A DNA stretch of 60,430 nucleotides, taken from assembly GCA_903891095.1 (NCBI GenBank), contig CAITDI010000122.1, positions 1 to 60,430 on the forward strand. The letters run 5' to 3'. The notes beneath the pieces were generated by a model that saw only the letters and a program-made list of their open reading frames with translations, did no database searches and had not been told where the DNA came from. The translations under genes and the position numbers were made by a program. The stretch comes from an uncultured bacterium. GTDB taxonomy: Bacteria; Planctomycetota; Phycisphaerae; Phycisphaerales; SM1A02. Shown here piece after piece: positions 7,873 through 16,038 of the stretch (positions within the stretch are counted from its first letter, which is position 1; every line of letters starts with the position of its first letter).

Positions 7873-8835
7873 ATGGCAGAAGCGCCATCGGACATGCTCC
7901 ACGCCGGTCGCCTGCACGTCGTCTGCTTTGAGGAAGCGGGAGATTGCACGCTTGAGCGCATCGCGCGCGAGGCGGCAGCCGGTGACACCGTGTTCGTGCT
8001 CGGACCGCAGTCCTTCGCCGCGAATCTGCGGGCGTTCGGCCTCCATGATCAGGTGCGCTTGCTCGTCTGCCCGCGCAGGGCGATGTTCGGCTTCGACTCG
8101 ATCCAATCGGTGTGGACCGCAGAGCATGCCCGCGCGCATGGTGCGCATCCGCGGATCGCCTACGGCGTGCGGGCGATGCGCGTCTGCGAGCGACTGTTGG
8201 ACTCGGTCGACGCGCAGTCGCCGATCGAACTCGCGGCAACGCCCGCCACGCTGCCGCCCGCGCGCGAGTGGCCCGAGGGCAGGCGTGCGCGCATCCGCCG
8301 CGAACTCGGCCTCTCGGCGCACGAAGTCGGCGTTCTTGTCGCGGGCGATCCATCGGAGTGGATCGACCTGTCGTTCGCGACGCGCGGCATCGCGATGGCC
8401 ACGGTGACCGGCGCGCCGATTCGCATGATCGTGTCGCCGCGGAGCGCGCGGCGCGAGACGATGGGCGTGTTCCTCGAGCAGGCCGCGCATGGCAAGCCGA
8501 TCATCGTGGACGAGCGCGCCGACCGTCCGTGGGAGATCCTGCCCGCGATCGAGGCGCTGGTGCTCGATCAGGATGGCGTCGCTACCAATCCGCTGTCATG
8601 CATGGGTTGGCGGCAGCCGTGGATGCTGGGCGAGAGCGGCGTCGCATCGCAATCGATGTCGCCGATGCCTGCGCTTTGGGCGCTCGCGTGCGGCAAGCCC
8701 GCGCTTGTGCACGCATCGGTGGACCTCGGCGCGCACGCGTCGCACGCGCTGGTGACCCGATTCGACAGCGATGTCGCGCAACTCGCGCGCGAGCTTTACG
8801 CGCGCGCAAGCAGTGCAAGCGTCGCGTCGCGATAG
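7873..8835 (+). CDS. GT-B-like protein, possible glycosyltransferase relative
   Basis: The 320-residue protein has two Rossmann-like halves, an R-R-x-R-x-E-L-G-L linker and a C-terminal PALWALACGKPALV segment reminiscent of the nucleotide-sugar half of GT4 glycosyltransferases. The conserved E-x7-E motif of GT4 enzymes is not evident, so it may be a degenerate or different GT-B protein. It starts four bases after the preceding lipoprotein stop, as the last gene of that operon, and its 3' end overlaps the converging amidohydrolase gene by 40 bases. Confidence 0.55.
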   Translation: MAEAPSDMLHAGRLHVVCFEEAGDCTLERIAREAAAGDTVFVLGPQSFAANLRAFGLHDQVRLLVCPRRAMFGFDSIQSVWTAEHARAHGAHPRIAYGVRAMRVCERLLDSVDAQSPIELAATPATLPPAREWPEGRRARIRRELGLSAHEVGVLVAGDPSEWIDLSFATRGIAMATVTGAPIRMIVSPRSARRETMGVFLEQAAHGKPIIVDERADRPWEILPAIEALVLDQDGVATNPLSCMGWRQPWMLGESGVASQSMSPMPALWALACGKPALVHASVDLGAHASHALVTRFDSDVAQLARELYARASSASVASR

Positions 8836-9896
8836 AGGACGCGCAGCAGGTCCGGCGGGAGATCCAGTCCGCGCAGCATCGGTCCGTCGAGCGGGCCATG
8901 CTTGTCGGGCGCGACCATCGCGAGATCGGGGTCGGAGATCGGCGAGGTCACTTCGCCCGAGCCTTCCCACATCATGCGGAGCGCCCAGTAGCGGCTCGCG
9001 TACAGATCGTTCGCGCCTTCGCGGCTGGTCGCCTTCTTGCCCATCTCGGAGCTCTTGTCGCCTTCGCGCAGGTGCTCGTCGGTGGTCACCGTGTCGGTGC
9101 CGAACAGGATGCGCCCGCGCCAGCGCTCGAGGAACCCGAGGATCTCGCTGCGCGAGTGACGGCCGAGCTCGCGCACCATCCACTTGGTCGCGCTGGTGTC
9201 GAGATGCAGGTTGGGGTGCGCCTCCAGCAGCGTGTCGAGGAACCCGAGGTCCTCGGGGAACCCGCCCATGTGCGCCGCGATCCACGGCATCGTGAACCGA
9301 TCGAGCGCCTTGCGGAGCGGCGTGTAGTGGTCCAGCTTGCGTCCGTACTTGGCGGTGTCGGTGTACTTGGCCTCGAACCAGGTGTCTGGATCGGCGACGT
9401 GCGTCATGCAGATCATGCCGAGCCGCTCGGCGAGCTTCATCTGCTCGATGCGCAGCGCGCCGTCGAGCGCGAGCATGTCCTTGTCGCCGGCCTCGACGCC
9501 GAAGTCGATGAAGCGCGGCGCGTTCCAGAACTTGACGATGCGGCAGCCCAGCTCGCGGAACTTCTCGATGCGCGCGAGGTAGTCGGTTCCGTGGCCGACG
9601 CGCTTGTCCTTCGCGTACCAGTCGGGAACGGCGATGAACTCGATCGACTCGCCAAAGCGCTCGCGCAGCATCGGCACGTCCTCGAGCCGGCTCATCGAGA
9701 AGGTCTTCTCAACGCCGTACGCGCGTGCGATCGGCGCCCAGACCGCGCTGGCCTCCGTGCCGTTGATGTGCGAGTGGATGTCGATGATCCCGTAGCCGAG
9801 GCTCGGAAAGCGCGCGGCCTCGGCGGCGAAATCCAAGCCGAGACGGTTGGAAGGTTCGTCGCGCAGCTCGTTCGGCGCAGTGGGGAGACGGAGCAT
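8796..9896 (-). CDS. Amidohydrolase (TIM-barrel, Amidohydro_2 type)
   Basis: The 366-residue protein shows the DIHSHIN metal motif near residue 40, a central CMTHVADPDTWFE segment, an AHMGG motif typical of TIM-barrel hydrolases and a late GTDTV aspartate motif. These suit hydrolysis or decarboxylation of a small ring or carboxylate substrate. No particular substrate can be read from the sequence. The start ATG at 9896 is the only reasonable one. It overlaps tail-to-tail with the GT-B-like gene, and the minus-strand flavin reductase lies 64 bases upstream. Confidence 0.82.
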   Translation of the reverse strand: MLRLPTAPNELRDEPSNRLGLDFAAEAARFPSLGYGIIDIHSHINGTEASAVWAPIARAYGVEKTFSMSRLEDVPMLRERFGESIEFIAVPDWYAKDKRVGHGTDYLARIEKFRELGCRIVKFWNAPRFIDFGVEAGDKDMLALDGALRIEQMKLAERLGMICMTHVADPDTWFEAKYTDTAKYGRKLDHYTPLRKALDRFTMPWIAAHMGGFPEDLGFLDTLLEAHPNLHLDTSATKWMVRELGRHSRSEILGFLERWRGRILFGTDTVTTDEHLREGDKSSEMGKKATSREGANDLYASRYWALRMMWEGSGEVTSPISDPDLAMVAPDKHGPLDGPMLRGLDLPPDLLRVLYRDATLALLARA

Positions 9897-9960
9897 GGGC
9901 CGCTAGGTTACGCGGTCGGCGCAGGGCAGGTGTCGCAGCACGGACTCGGCGATTGCGGGA

Positions 9961-10578
9961 TCAGCGCACTCGAGACCCGCTGCGGATCGGCAGCGTGCCG
10001 TTGCGCGAGCGCTCGACGGGCGACTCCGCGGCGGGAAGCCGCTCCGGAACGGCGCGTGGACGCGCTGCCCTCGAATCGCTCGCACGGGTGGCGCTGAGCG
10101 CTGCGGTCAGGCGCGGCGTCGGTGCCGTTCCGAGACCGGCGGCATGCACGAGCCCGATGTAGAGCTCGAAGTTCGTCTCCATGTCGAGGTGGCGAACGAC
10201 TTCGCAGTCGAACCAGGCCACCGCACGCGTCACGATCGGCGCGCCGAGCACGCCTCGCGTGTGCTTGTAGGTGAGGAATGGATCGTCGCCCACGCGCCGA
10301 TCGGGGCCGAACACGCGCTGAAGCAGGCGTTCCGCGGGATCAAGCAGGGAGACCGCGAAGGTGCGGCTGTCTCGGATCAACGGCGAAAGGGTGTGCCCCT
10401 TTTCCATCGCGATGAGCAGCATCGGCGGGTTGGTCCCGCACTGCTGCACGCGCTCGACGATTCGTCCGTCGCGCACATCGCCGTAAGCCGTGGTGAGAAG
10501 GAACTGCGCGGCGGGCACGGTGGCCATCGCCTGCAACAACTCTGGGGTGGGGGCCGCAATCATCGGTGTCGTCGCCAT
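9961..10578 (-). CDS. Flavin reductase-like domain protein
   Basis: The first 165 residues follow the FMN-binding flavin reductase-like split barrel: TVPAAQFLLTT near the start, a G-T-N-P-P-M-L-L-I strand, then SRTFAVSLLD and a VAWFDCEVVRHLD strand. Such proteins reduce flavin for partner oxygenases or are standalone FMN proteins. The C-terminal 40 residues are Arg/Ser/Pro-rich and unlike the family, perhaps a disordered tail or a shifted 3' end. ATG 10578 gives a standard N-terminus; residues upstream are not family-like. Confidence 0.75.
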   Translation of the reverse strand: MATTPMIAAPTPELLQAMATVPAAQFLLTTAYGDVRDGRIVERVQQCGTNPPMLLIAMEKGHTLSPLIRDSRTFAVSLLDPAERLLQRVFGPDRRVGDDPFLTYKHTRGVLGAPIVTRAVAWFDCEVVRHLDMETNFELYIGLVHAAGLGTAPTPRLTAALSATRASDSRAARPRAVPERLPAAESPVERSRNGTLPIRSGSRVR

Positions 10579-10709
10579 CAACCGGTTCGACAGAACAGCG
10601 CCATACGCATCGCACCGTACAAACTCTGTCGTAACCAATGAAATATGGGTCGGTTACGGCGATGCGCCAATGAACACGGCCAGAAACTTCAAAAAATTTC
10701 TGTGGCGGA

Positions 10710-10751
10710 GTGTTCCAAAGTGTTGAAAGGTGGGGCAGGGTGTGGTATTCT
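10710..10751 (+). promoter_or_regulatory. mraZ promoter overlapped by four MraZ-type GTG boxes
   Basis: GTG occurs at 10710, 10720, 10730 and 10740, a perfect 10-bp period (GTGTTCCAAA, GTGTTGAAAG, GTGGGGCAGG, GTGTGGTATT). MraZ is known to bind direct repeats of GTG-containing boxes in its own promoter. The -35 TTGAAA (10723-10728) and -10 TATTCT (10746-10751) are 17 bases apart and lie inside the boxes. This suggests autorepression by blocking RNA polymerase. Confidence 0.8.
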
Positions 10752-10779
10752 CCCATCGTCCGACAGGAAGAGCCTTCCC

Positions 10780-11226
10780 ATGTTTCTCGGCGAGCACGAG
10801 CATTCCCTCGACGCGAAACAACGACTGGCCATCCCGTCGGAGTTCAGAGACGCATGGCGCACGGATCGGCACGGCGAGTCGCTGATTGCCGCTCCGGGTC
10901 AGAACGGCTGGCTCTGGCTCTGGCCAGAGAAGAAGTTCGAGGAGCACGCGGACCGCATCGAAAGCGGTCTCGTGACCCAGGAAGAAGTGGTGAGGCAGAA
11001 CCGCGATTTGTTCTCGCGGGCAGCCAAGGTTCCTTTCGATAGCGCGGGACGAATTCGTATCCCCGATCGGCTCCTGAAGGACTTTGGCTTGAGCGGGCAG
11101 GTCGTGATCCTCGGAGTGCGGGATCACATGGAGCTGGTGTCGATCGACGAGCGCAACGAGGAACTCGACCGCGCACGCGAGCAGGACAAGAAGCTGAAGG
11201 AACGCGCGAGGGCCCGAACGACTTGA
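10780..11226 (+). CDS. mraZ: Transcriptional regulator MraZ
   Basis: The 148-residue protein has two SpoVT/AbrB-like repeats: GEHEHSLDAKQRLAIPSEFR at the start and a second KVPFDSAGRIRIPDRLL copy near residue 88, followed by a charged helix. MraZ is a DNA-binding ring-forming regulator, usually first gene of the division and wall cluster. Here no rsmH, ftsL or mur gene follows; the next gene (csrA) is convergent. The start ATG has AGGAAG upstream at good distance. The GTG boxes in front indicate autoregulation. Planctomycetes generally lack FtsZ, so this solitary copy is notable. Confidence 0.95.
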   Translation: MFLGEHEHSLDAKQRLAIPSEFRDAWRTDRHGESLIAAPGQNGWLWLWPEKKFEEHADRIESGLVTQEEVVRQNRDLFSRAAKVPFDSAGRIRIPDRLLKDFGLSGQVVILGVRDHMELVSIDERNEELDRAREQDKKLKERARARTT

Positions 11227-11559
11227 GCGAGTCGGGCTTGAGCAAGACGCGATGGAGCCTGGAAGGGCACCGTCACGATTGGAACGAACAACGCTGGCAG
11301 TGCGACATGGATCGTCGAGCTGCTGGCATGAAGGACCGGTTTACCGGTGGCTGGCAAGCCGAAGCGCAAGGATGCGTCGAAGCGCGGTCGTTGAGGCAAC
11401 GACCGAAAAACCAGCCAATTCCTGCATCGCGGGTGCGTGCAGGACCTTCGATCGCTCCGCTCGGCCAAGGATGGCCGGGCGATCGCTGAGGCCGGCACGG
11501 ACCGCTGGCTGTCAGGATTTGCGGCTCCGACCCGAGAGGGCCGGAGCCGCTTTCTTTTT
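11227..11559 (+). ncRNA. Hairpin-rich region after mraZ: candidate structured RNA or 3' UTR
   Basis: There is no convincing protein frame, but perfect hairpins follow one another. CGGTCGTTG/CAACGACCG lies at 11385-11405, enclosed by GGCTGG (11349-11354) and CCAGCC (11411-11416). TCCTGCA/TGCAGGA lies at 11420-11444. GATCGC (11450-11455) pairs with GCGATC (11479-11484) around CGGCC/GGCCG. The series ends in a strong terminator. I do not recognise RNase P, tmRNA, SRP or 6S signatures. It may be the mraZ 3' UTR or a separate RNA. Confidence 0.45.
11521..11559 (+). terminator. Rho-independent terminator downstream of mraZ
   Basis: GCGGCTCCG (11521-11529) pairs with CGGAGCCGC (11542-11550), followed by TTTCTTTTT. 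It closes the mraZ transcript or the RNA candidate before it. Confidence 0.88.
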
Positions 11560-11584
11560 GGCGTCGGTCGTTGATGGCCCAAAG

Positions 11585-11617
11585 CAATCGCGCGCGCCCA
11601 GGTGGCGCGCGCGATTG
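11585..11617 (-). terminator. Long GC hairpin, probable csrA terminator
   Basis: A 14-bp stem (arms 11585-11598 and 11604-11617, core AATCGCGCGCGCC) with loop CAGGT lies 38 bases after the csrA stop on the minus strand. The following T-run is short (GCTTT), so termination strength is uncertain. Confidence 0.55.
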
Positions 11618-11655
11618 GTACTTGCGATTGGATTCGGGACGATGGCCGAGCTTGG

Positions 11656-11889
11656 TCAGCCGCCTTCGGTGGCGGGGCGGATCTGTCCGATCACCGGCCG
11701 CTCCTCAGCGGAGCCGTTGGCCAGGATCTGATCCGCGACTTCGCGGCGGTGCACTTCGACGGTTCGCGGGAAGTCGAACGCCACCCGGACGCGGTCGCCC
11801 TTGATGGCGACGATCCGGACAACGCCCATCGGCGACGATGGGTCTCCGATGACGACTTCTTCACCTTCGCGGCGTGTGATGACGAGCAT
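11656..11889 (-). CDS. csrA: Carbon storage regulator (translational regulator)
   Basis: The 77-residue protein begins MLVITRREGEEVVIGD, with the RNA-binding first strand and a later RVAFDFPRTVEVHRREV stretch carrying the conserved basic region. CsrA dimers bind GGA motifs near ribosome binding sites and repress or stabilise mRNAs for carbon storage, motility and surface life. The tail of about 15 residues is longer than in E. coli. A strong AGGAGGT lies just upstream of the ATG; that site contains GGA, so autoregulation is possible. There is no fliW neighbour. Confidence 0.96.
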   Translation of the reverse strand: MLVITRREGEEVVIGDPSSPMGVVRIVAIKGDRVRVAFDFPRTVEVHRREVADQILANGSAEERPVIGQIRPATEGG

Positions 11890-12201
11890 GGTGGTGACCT
11901 CCTGTCAGAGTCTCGCGACCCGTCTGCCACATGGCTGACAAAGTCAGACTAACCGAGGAACGGGGGGGAAGGAAGCATCGGTCCCCGAGATTGCCGCTGC
12001 GGGGCGCGCAAATTGCGCGGAACCTCGTCGGGGCGAGATTCGGGACGTTGCGCCGGGTCGGACCGGTTGCGGATCAGAGTTCGATGGCCGGCCCGGAATC
12101 GTTGGCGTGCCTCGCCGCCCTCCGTTCGGACGCCGCGCGCCGATGTTACGGTCCCCATCCTGCGGTAGCGCCGTCGCGTTGCCGCGGTCTTGGGTTCACG
12201 A
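11890..12201. other. Intergenic region between divergent csrA and the 12202 lipoprotein gene
   Basis: This 312-base stretch must hold the csrA leader and promoter on the minus strand and the promoter of the lipoprotein gene on the plus strand. The csrA Shine-Dalgarno AGGAGGT is clear. No promoter pair with good spacing on either strand stood out, and no RNA or protein gene is evident. Confidence 0.5.
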
Positions 12202-13659
12202 ATGCCATCACGCCCTTCATCACCATCGAACTCGCGCCTTCGGGGCTGGGTCGGCGCCGCGCTGCTCGCGACCGTGCTGCCTCTCGGATGCACCGGCGGT
12301 CCCGAGAGCGTCAAGAATCCGCCCGAGGTGCTCTCGCGCTCCGGACTTTCGCGTGAGCGCTACTTCGATGCGCTCGAGGCCGCGCAGATTCGCGGTGTCG
12401 ACGATCCAACCAAGGCTGCACTCCGACGCATGATTGCGGCAGACGGCTACGCGATCGACGTGCGCGAGAAGGCGTTCCAGCTGCTCTACGCAACCGATCC
12501 GAAGGAAGTCACCGCCGCGCTCGAGAACGCGCTGCCGCGGATGGGCGACATCGCCTGGCGCGAACGCGTCTGCGCGCTCATCGCGGAGAAGAAGATGGCC
12601 TCGCTCGTTCCCGCGCTGATCCGCTCGTGGGCGAACCCGGCGCCTGGACTTCAGGAGAAGGGCATGCGGCCGGAACGCGCGGCGATCGCGGCGATCGTCG
12701 GCGAATCGCAGGTCACCGCGACGTTGCTGAAGACGATGCGCGACTCGAGCCCCATCACGCAGGCCAACCTGCGCGCGCGCTGCTGGGAGCTGGTGATGAA
12801 GTCCGGCCAGTCGGTGCAGCTCCGCGAGTTGCTGGCGGATCCCGCGGCGACGCGCGGCGACGCGATGCTCACCGACCTCGCGCGCGTGGCGAACGATCTC
12901 GGCGTGCTGCCGGTCACGCGCGAGGAAATCCTGTGGGCGCGCGAACTGTGCAAGCCCGAGCGCGCGGCGTTCTTCGCCGACGCGAAGAAGGCGCTGGCCG
13001 CGATGCCCAAGGAACGGCGCGAATCGCTCGAGGTTCGTGCGCTTCCGATCGCGGTCGCGGCGCTCCATCGGCGTCCTGCGCTGCTGACGGCGCCCGAGCC
13101 TGAGCTGTACGAAGAAATCGCCTCGCGCATCAAGGACCGCAAGAAGGCGTCTCCTGATTTCACAGGATTCGGTGCTGGCTTTACCGAGCTCCTGTACGAG
13201 CAGCGCGAGCGCGCCAAGTGGTCCGACCTCGCAGCGATGGTGACGGCGCTCGACATCCTCTCCGAGGAGGCGATGCTGCGGCATCTCTTCGAGCAGGCCG
13301 ACCGCGACCGCGAGGATCGCACGACCGAGTACGGCGGCGTGGTGACGATCGATGCGTCGGGCCGCGGCGAACTGATCGAGTTCCCGCCGCGCGCCAAGAT
13401 GGGCGACCTGCGCTTCGAGAGCCCGCAGCCGCTGTTCGATGCGCTGTACACGGGGCTCTTCCACTTCCACAACCACACGCAGCGCTACGACAACTCCGAT
13501 TACGCGGGTCCCCACACGGGCGACTTTGCGTTTGCGGACAGCACGCACTGCAATGCACTCGTGTTCACGTACCTGTCGGCGGATGCGATCGACGTCGATT
13601 TCTATCGCTACGACCGCTTTGTCGTGGATCTCGGCGTGGTGAAGCGGCCGCAGGGCTGA
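12202..13659 (+). CDS. Lipoprotein with helical repeats and an HxH-containing C-terminal domain
   Basis: The N-terminus has basic residues, a hydrophobic segment and a lipobox ending PLGC, predicting export and lipidation. Residues about 40-330 are mostly helical in HEAT-like pairs. The last 120 residues contain FHFHNHTQRYDNSDYAGPHT, then FAFADSTHCNALVFTY. The clustered His, Asp and Ser resemble a metal site such as that of JAMM-type peptidases, but the exact motif is not met. ATG 12202 is preferred over an in-frame TTG at 12190. The M48 protease gene starts ten bases downstream, so both may act in envelope proteolysis. Family not recognised. Confidence 0.75.
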   Translation: MPSRPSSPSNSRLRGWVGAALLATVLPLGCTGGPESVKNPPEVLSRSGLSRERYFDALEAAQIRGVDDPTKAALRRMIAADGYAIDVREKAFQLLYATDPKEVTAALENALPRMGDIAWRERVCALIAEKKMASLVPALIRSWANPAPGLQEKGMRPERAAIAAIVGESQVTATLLKTMRDSSPITQANLRARCWELVMKSGQSVQLRELLADPAATRGDAMLTDLARVANDLGVLPVTREEILWARELCKPERAAFFADAKKALAAMPKERRESLEVRALPIAVAALHRRPALLTAPEPELYEEIASRIKDRKKASPDFTGFGAGFTELLYEQRERAKWSDLAAMVTALDILSEEAMLRHLFEQADRDREDRTTEYGGVVTIDASGRGELIEFPPRAKMGDLRFESPQPLFDALYTGLFHFHNHTQRYDNSDYAGPHTGDFAFADSTHCNALVFTYLSADAIDVDFYRYDRFVVDLGVVKRPQG

Positions 13660-13669
13660 ATGGCTCGGC

Positions 13670-15085
13670 ATGCAGCTGGCGTTGCTTGTACAGCTCTCGA
13701 TCGCGCTCCTCGCAGGTGAACTCGCGGGCATGCTGCCGATTGGCGCGTGGACGGGCGCGTGCATCGCGCTCGCTGCGCCGATCGCGGTGCTTGTCGTGGG
13801 CGCCTTGCTCGCACGTCGCGCGGGAAAGCTGATGGACCAGCGGGTGCGAGGCGGTGGGGAACTCCTCTTTGCGTTCAACGCGCGCGCGCCGTGGCTGGCT
13901 GCGATCTGCATGGCTGCCGCAGCCGCGAGCGACCTCCACCGCGAGTTCGCGCCGCGCGTCGGCAACGCCACCGTGGTGGTGTTTCTCGTCGCGTGCGGAA
14001 TCGCAACCACGCTGGCTGCATACGCCAACGCCTGGACGATCGAGCGCCGGCTGCGCGAATCGTCGCTCATGCGTGAGCTCGACGCGGCCATGCCCGTGCA
14101 TCCGATGCCGTCGCGCGGCGCGTTCGTGCTGGCGCAGGCGCGCGCGGGCCTTGTGCCGCTGCTGGCGCCGCTCATCGTCCCGATGCTGCTTGGCGAGGCT
14201 GCCGCGTGGATCGCCGCGCGCGAGTTCCCGGGAATGCCCGAGCGCGCGGACCTCGCGCGCGTCGGCGGGAGCATCGGTGGCGCGTTGCTGCTGTTTGTGC
14301 TCGTGCCCGTGATCGTGCCGCCGTTGCTCGGACTCAGGCGGCTCGCGCCAGGATCCATGCGCGACGAGCTCGAGGCGCTCGCCAAGGACGCGGGCGTCGG
14401 AGTGCGCGAGATCTGGGTGTGGCCGACCGATGGCTTGATCGCAAACGCCGCGGTGATGGGCGTCCTGCCAGGAATGCGCTGCGTCATGCTGTCCGACTGC
14501 CTGCTCGAGTGCATGACGCGCGAGCAGGTTCGTGCGGTGATGGCGCATGAGCTGGGCCATGTTGTCCGCAGGCATCTGCCTTGGATGCTGGCTGTGATTC
14601 TCGCGTGCTGGACGCTCGCAGGTGCCGCCGTCGAGCCCGTTGCCGAAGGAATCTGGCAGCGCGCGACCGAGGACATGGCGGACGGCAGCCGCGACGGCCT
14701 CGCGCAGGTCGTGTCGCTCGCGCGCGATGGCACGGTGCTCTTGCTTGGGATCCTCGCGTTTGGATTCGCCAGTCGCCGCTTCGAGCGGCAGGCCGACACG
14801 TTTGCGGTGCAGCTGCTCAGCGCGCGGGAATCCCGCGAGGACGCGACGCCCGAGTCGGTCGAGGCGATGGTCGGTGCGCTCGGCGCGGTCGCGTTGCTCA
14901 ACCATGTTCCGCCGTCGCGACCCAGTTGGCGGCACGGATCGATCGCTTGGCGACAGGAGTACCTGCGCACGCTGGTGGGCCGTCGCTGCGATGGATTCGC
15001 GATCGACCGGCTTGTCGCGGTGCTGTGCTGGGGCTCGCTGTGCGCGGTGATCGCGGCGTTCGCGCTGGGCATGCGCGTGTTCTGA
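13670..15085 (+). CDS. M48 family membrane metalloprotease
   Basis: The 471-residue protein has several N-terminal membrane segments (residues 1-40, 70-130, 165-215). A zinc motif HELGH at residues 293-297 follows the helix REQVRAVMA, and a further membrane helix comes after. This is the HtpX/STE24-like architecture of integral membrane zinc proteases. A FERQADTFAVQLL segment after the second helix carries the third zinc ligand (Glu in RQAD context). It probably acts in membrane protein quality control. It is closely packed between the lipoprotein gene and dapF. Confidence 0.87.
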   Translation: MQLALLVQLSIALLAGELAGMLPIGAWTGACIALAAPIAVLVVGALLARRAGKLMDQRVRGGGELLFAFNARAPWLAAICMAAAAASDLHREFAPRVGNATVVVFLVACGIATTLAAYANAWTIERRLRESSLMRELDAAMPVHPMPSRGAFVLAQARAGLVPLLAPLIVPMLLGEAAAWIAAREFPGMPERADLARVGGSIGGALLLFVLVPVIVPPLLGLRRLAPGSMRDELEALAKDAGVGVREIWVWPTDGLIANAAVMGVLPGMRCVMLSDCLLECMTREQVRAVMAHELGHVVRRHLPWMLAVILACWTLAGAAVEPVAEGIWQRATEDMADGSRDGLAQVVSLARDGTVLLLGILAFGFASRRFERQADTFAVQLLSARESREDATPESVEAMVGALGAVALLNHVPPSRPSWRHGSIAWRQEYLRTLVGRRCDGFAIDRLVAVLCWGSLCAVIAAFALGMRVF

Positions 15086-15102
15086 ACCGCTACACTCGCC
15101 GC

Positions 15103-16038
15103 ATGCGCTTTACCAAGATGCATGGCATCGGCAATGACTACGTCTACATCGATGGATCGCAGTACGCGACGCTCGATTTCGCGCGTGCCGCGCGGCTGGT
15201 GAGCGACCGGCATTTCGCGATCGGCAGCGACGGACTGATCGCGGTGTGTGCGCCGACGCGCGCCGACGCCGACCTGCGCATGCGCATGTTCAACGCCGAT
15301 GGAAGCGAAGGCGAGATGTGCGGCAACGGCATCCGCTGCGTGGCGAAGTTCGCGGTCGACCGCGGCATCGCGTCGGCGAATCCGCTGCGCATCGAGACGG
15401 GGCGCGGCGTGCTGGAAGTCTCGTGGGAACGCGGCGCCGACGGTCGCGTCGCGCGCGCAAGCGTGATGATGGGCGCGCCGATCCTCGAGCACGCGCGCAT
15501 TCCCGCGCGGATCGAAGGAATCGCCGCCGACGCGCGCGTGGTCGCGCACAAGATCGATCTCGCGCGCTTTGGCACATCGGGCTGGTGGGACGCTGCCAAG
15601 GTCGAGCCGCACATCACGCTGGTCTCCATGGGCAATCCGCATGTGATCCTTGCGTGCGACGATCCGTGGAAGGTTCCGCTTGAGGCTGTCGGCCCGCGCT
15701 TCGAGCGCGACGCGTGGTTTCCCGCGCGCATCAACGTGCATTTCGTGAAGTACGGCCCGAACGCGGGCGAAGCGGCGATGCGCACCTGGGAGCGCGGCTC
15801 GGGCATCACGCTCGCGTGCGGCACCGGCGCGAGCGCGGTGTGCGTCGCGGGCGTGCTTCTCGGCAAGTGCGCGCGCACGCTTCATGCGCAGCTTCCTGGC
15901 GGGCCCCTCAAGCTCGAGTGGCCGAGCGAGACTGCGAATCTGCGCATGACCGGCCCTGCGACCGAGGTCTTCGAGGGCGAAGTCGATCTCGACGCGCTCG
16001 CGGGCATGCTGGCCTCGCACGGAGTGATGCATGTCTGA
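15103..16038 (+). CDS. dapF: Diaminopimelate epimerase
   Basis: The enzyme converts LL- to meso-diaminopimelate for lysine and peptidoglycan synthesis. The 311-residue protein starts MRFTKMHGIGNDYVYID. It has both catalytic cysteine motifs: MCGNGIRC (first Cys) and LACGTGASAV (second Cys). NPH in SMGNPHV also matches the family. It is longer than E. coli DapF by about 35 residues, mainly between the domains. Its stop overlaps the M20 gene start by eight bases. An intact dapF is consistent with meso-DAP peptidoglycan in this organism. Confidence 0.96.
   Translation: MRFTKMHGIGNDYVYIDGSQYATLDFARAARLVSDRHFAIGSDGLIAVCAPTRADADLRMRMFNADGSEGEMCGNGIRCVAKFAVDRGIASANPLRIETGRGVLEVSWERGADGRVARASVMMGAPILEHARIPARIEGIAADARVVAHKIDLARFGTSGWWDAAKVEPHITLVSMGNPHVILACDDPWKVPLEAVGPRFERDAWFPARINVHFVKYGPNAGEAAMRTWERGSGITLACGTGASAVCVAGVLLGKCARTLHAQLPGGPLKLEWPSETANLRMTGPATEVFEGEVDLDALAGMLASHGVMHV

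Noticed and set aside
10780-11226. mraZ as the start of a dcw division cluster
   Set aside because: The next gene is convergent csrA; no rsmH, ftsL, ftsI or mur genes are in the window.
11223-11489. Small protein overlapping the mraZ stop
   Set aside because: TTG start, Trp/Arg/Gln-rich composition and no family pattern; the hairpin series explains the region better.
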